This document shows, one piece after another, positions 61,655 through 64,000 of a DNA stretch of 64,000 nt. Both the position numbers and the translations under genes were made by a program. A model generated the notes under the pieces. It was not told where the DNA came from and ran no database searches. It saw nothing but the letters and a program-made list of their open reading frames with translations. The DNA lies in assembly GCA_965203135.1 (NCBI GenBank), contig CBDBBO010000001.1:868001-932000 (forward strand). The letters run 5' to 3'. Source of the DNA: CATOSD01 sp965203135. GTDB taxonomy: Bacteria > Chloroflexota > Dehalococcoidia > Lucifugimonadales > CATOSD01. Position 1 is the first letter of the stretch; each line of letters opens with the position of its first letter.

Positions 61655-62698
61655 TTACGCTGCGACCAGGCCCCCCAGGTCCAGTCCGTCTCCCCCACTC
61701 CACACCCACTGTGTCAGCCCCGGCCCATTCATCATCCCCTCTTCGCTCTTGTACCCCCTTGCCGTCTTGTACCTTATCTTGCTCCTGCCTATCGCCCGCT
61801 CCGTACAGTTGTTGGTCTGTGGCATCCCCCTCACTCGTATGTGACATGTCAGAGAGCGCCACTTCTCACATAACTCGACCACCAGCCTGTGAAGCATCGG
61901 GTGGCCACGCACCGCACGCTCCATCGCAAGCAACTCTCGACCGCCTCCACTGGGCAACTCGCCCATGAGGAGCCATATCCTTGCCTTGTGCCAGTCCCGT
62001 CCTTGTATCTTCCTGAGGCGATTCCATACCCACTTCCTGACGTGCGCGATACACAGTTGGTGCTCCACTCCCAACTGTTCTACCGCCGGCTTGTAGGTGT
62101 TGAGGTCGTCGGTCACCACAGCCTCCACCCCGAACCTGCCCACGTATCCCTCAAGCCACCTGACGAAGCCCTCCCTGTCGCGTTGCACCAACACGTCCAT
62201 CCCCACAAGCTCTCCAGTCTCAGCATCGGTGACGAACCCCGCCACAGCCTGCTTGCCTCCCACCTTGAGCACAGTCTCGTCGGCCCCCATCAACCTCACC
62301 CGACCGCGCGCCCTGCTCAACCATCCGCCCAGTGCGCTCGACCCAGACTCCTGCACGTCACGCCATACGGTCATCCTCGACAGCTCACACCCCAACGCGC
62401 TCAGCAGATGGCTCACCGAACGCACCGACAGCCCCAGCGCCCAACACAGCGCGGCCAGCCCTCTGAGCCTGTGGCTCTGGTCGTGCCGGTCAACACCCTG
62501 TGGGTAGTGCCTGAAGGTGCGGGCGCAGTCGCAGCAGCGGAACCTGTGCACGGTCACCTCGCTAACGTAGAGGTCACGGATGGGCTTTGTCACCGGTCCG
62601 TGCCGGTTCATCAACACGCTGCCGCAGTGTACGCAGGCTGACGGTCGGCTGTCCGGAGAGAGCTTGACTTGTGGGAGTGTGAATCTTACTCTGGGCAT
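61655..62698 (-). CDS. DDE transposase with N-terminal zinc finger, IS family not fixed
   Basis: The 347-residue transposase has an N-terminal zinc finger (CVHCGSVLMNRHG then CCDCARTFRHYP), a helix-turn-helix-like middle (LGLSVRSVSHLLSALGCELS), and an RNase H-like core: Asp in RLMGADETVLKVGG, Asp in VVTDDLNTYKPAVEQ, and Glu in NCTERAIGRSKIRYKTARGY. The layout recalls ISL3- or IS6-like enzymes, but I cannot settle it. The frame is intact. Terminal inverted repeats could not be resolved in the flanks 61560-61650 and 62700-62760. Confidence 0.8.
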   Translation of the reverse strand: MPRVRFTLPQVKLSPDSRPSACVHCGSVLMNRHGPVTKPIRDLYVSEVTVHRFRCCDCARTFRHYPQGVDRHDQSHRLRGLAALCWALGLSVRSVSHLLSALGCELSRMTVWRDVQESGSSALGGWLSRARGRVRLMGADETVLKVGGKQAVAGFVTDAETGELVGMDVLVQRDREGFVRWLEGYVGRFGVEAVVTDDLNTYKPAVEQLGVEHQLCIAHVRKWVWNRLRKIQGRDWHKARIWLLMGELPSGGGRELLAMERAVRGHPMLHRLVVELCEKWRSLTCHIRVRGMPQTNNCTERAIGRSKIRYKTARGYKSEEGMMNGPGLTQWVWSGGDGLDLGGLVAA

Positions 62699-62745
62699 CG
62701 GCAGGGCCTCTTGGTCCGGTTAGATTGTACTCTTACCAGACTTTA

Positions 62746-63991
62746 CCAAGATTCCCTGCCTTTTTTCCTTTATCGCCCACCACGCCGCGTTTACCCCGAA
62801 CTTCCCCGACGGCAGCCTGCCCCCCGCAAGGTCCTCCTTCAGCACCGAATGCACCTCCTCGCCCCTTCGACAGGCTCAGGGCAGGCTCTTGCCGCACCTC
62901 TGCCTGTACCACGCGATCAGCTCATGCCCGGCCAACTCCCGGTTCGTCACCACTCCCGTCACCTTGTACCAGTTGCCATCCCCCATCTCCATGATGGGAA
63001 CCGACAACTTCTCCTCTTCCACGTCGAACAGCGGCGGGTTCCTCACAGGCTTCCTTATCGCGATGAACCGGTAGTCGGGACTGTTCCTGCTGTATCCGGT
63101 CCAACTGGTCACGTAGCACACCTCGGCGTACTGCTGGCCGGTGCGCTCACCATCCGTGCGGTACAGATCGCGCCATTCCTGCTCCTCCGCAACCTCCATC
63201 GCCGCCGCCCTGAACTCCTCCATCACGTTCACTCCCACACAGAACTCGATCACTCCGAACCGCTCATCCCTCCCCTCTGCGCAGTACTTCAGAAGCTCCT
63301 TCTGGTAGCCTGCCGAGTCAGACCTCATCATCACCTTGTTCACGCCCGCGGGCAAACACCCAAGCGACTCCTTCAACACCCTCAACTGTTCGTAGCCCGC
63401 GTTCACGTTGCCGTCTCTGAACTCAGAGCGCACCACCAGGTCCGCCTCATGCCAGTAGGTGGTCAGCGGCTGGTATGCCCGGTACTTTTTGTAGCAGTGC
63501 CTCGCTTGCCGCTTGTGAGTCCCTATCAGCGTCGCGTCCATGTCCAACGTTGCCTCGGTGTGCCCCGAATGTCCCCCCGCGAACCCCACCAACTCCGCGT
63601 TGACTCTCCCAAGCCCCCTCAGCGCGTCGTTGGCCTCCGGTATGAACGCGCCCTCAGGCCGCCTCCCGGCCTCCTCGACCTCGTCGTGGAAACTCTCCAG
63701 ATACCTGAACACCGCCGTTGGCGACGGCGCCGCGCGACTCTTGTGTACACGCCATCTGTCGCGCTGCGCCCTGCGCTCTGTGCGCCTCATCCGGTGAGAC
63801 TCCGCAACCGCAACCGCCCTTCCCAATCCCTCGTCCTTCTCCAGTAGCCGCAGGTCGTCCACAGACTCCCCGCCGGCCAAGTTCAGCATCACCAGCGCCG
63901 TCACCATCTGGGCGTCGGTCCATCCCTGCATGCCCTCTCTCACTCCCACGTGACGGCGCACCGACTCCCCCAATCGCGCCACAGAGGCCAA
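62746..63991 (-). pseudogene. IS1380-family transposase, interrupted and truncated
   Basis: The frame 62876-63991 has IS1380 marks: VTALVMLNLAGGESVDDLRL, LDMDATLIGTHKRQARHC with the first Asp, MMRSDSAGYQKELLKYC with the second, and ELIAWYRQRCGKS. A 24-nt element then brings an in-frame TGA (AGC CTG CCC TGA). Beyond it the frame continues EEVHSVLKEDLAGGRLPSGK and NAAWWAIKEK before losing family similarity near 62760, so the last part is also missing. The 5' end may lie outside the window. It is probably inactive. Confidence 0.8.
62861..62884. repeat. 24-nt palindromic element inserted in a transposase gene
   Basis: GCCCCTTCGACAGGCTCAGG plus GCAG splits the IS1380 transposase frame. Removing exactly these 24 nt rejoins RCGKS to EEVHSVLKEDLAGG. 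The same element is nested in palindromes at 6663 and 32741 and in the large repeat at 15310. Confidence 0.8.
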
Positions 63992-64000
63992 GTCCAGATA

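Noticed and set aside
62699..62760. Terminal inverted repeats of the zinc-finger transposase element
   Set aside because: Only weak matches (TCTGTAAC/TCTGGTAAG) to the other flank; not better than chance by eye.

Overview
The window is high-GC bacterial chromosomal DNA with short intergenic gaps, frequent GTG and TTG starts and many short palindromic intergenic repeats. The gene set suggests a free-living Chloroflexota of the Dehalococcoidia/SAR202 kind: a NusA with a long acidic tail, an F420-type luciferase-like oxidoreductase, a DUF35/thiolase pair, a DUF6295 protein, a lipoprotein built of PWL-x-DGLSE-like repeats and two Uma2 nucleases. The assignment rests on gene content only and is moderate in confidence.

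Layout. 0-6.7 kb (+): a translation/transcription operon nusA-rnpM-infB-rbfA-truB, then hisIE. 6.7-8.6 kb (-): rplU-rpmA-rpmE and a DUF1385 membrane protein. 8.7-14.9 kb (-): an accessory insertion. Two small unknown genes sit behind a second copy of the rplU promoter and first codons, followed by an unknown 318-residue protein and a 1361-residue type IIG-like restriction-methyltransferase. 15-19 kb: an intergenic repeat of about 500 bp, then a histidine cluster (hisF, a methyltransferase, hisA, hisH) and a cobalamin adenosyltransferase. 19-25 kb (+): a split nitrile hydratase/thiocyanate hydrolase-like beta pair, gap, a DinB/maleylpyruvate isomerase-like protein, a membrane dipeptidase and a DUF35-thiolase pair. 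25-29 kb: an AT-richer accessory island with a zinc-ribbon membrane protein, an unknown protein with a possible Abi/HEPN-like tail, and a DUF7662 gene separated from a PIN nuclease gene by an intact IS5-family element. 29-44.5 kb: metabolic and transport genes, including an aminotransferase, ComF, an MFS exporter, a giant repeat lipoprotein, a ThDP decarboxylase pair, fabI, a metallo-beta-lactamase fold protein, an LLM oxidoreductase, a HAD hydrolase and an amidohydrolase. 44.6-47 kb: a second, inverted copy of the 500-bp repeat and the three-Cys-motif gene pair (DUF5131 plus TcmP). 47-61.5 kb: an Fe-ADH-like protein lacking its metal ligands, an SIS protein, nadE, an ADP-ribosylglycohydrolase, an aldo/keto reductase, SLC13 and SSF transporters, a JAMM peptidase, a DAO oxidoreductase, a solute-binding lipoprotein and priA. 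61.6-64 kb: two transposase genes, one of them an IS1380-type gene interrupted by a 24-nt palindromic repeat.

How it fits together. Core blocks (nusA operon, ribosomal proteins, his genes, gap, fabI, nadE, priA) are interleaved with accessory insertions that sit next to repeats. The best candidates for poorly described systems are the DUF5131-TcmP pair beside the 500-bp repeat, the DUF7662-PIN pair split by the IS, and the cassette that appears to have duplicated the rplU promoter. No rRNA, tRNA or CRISPR array was seen.
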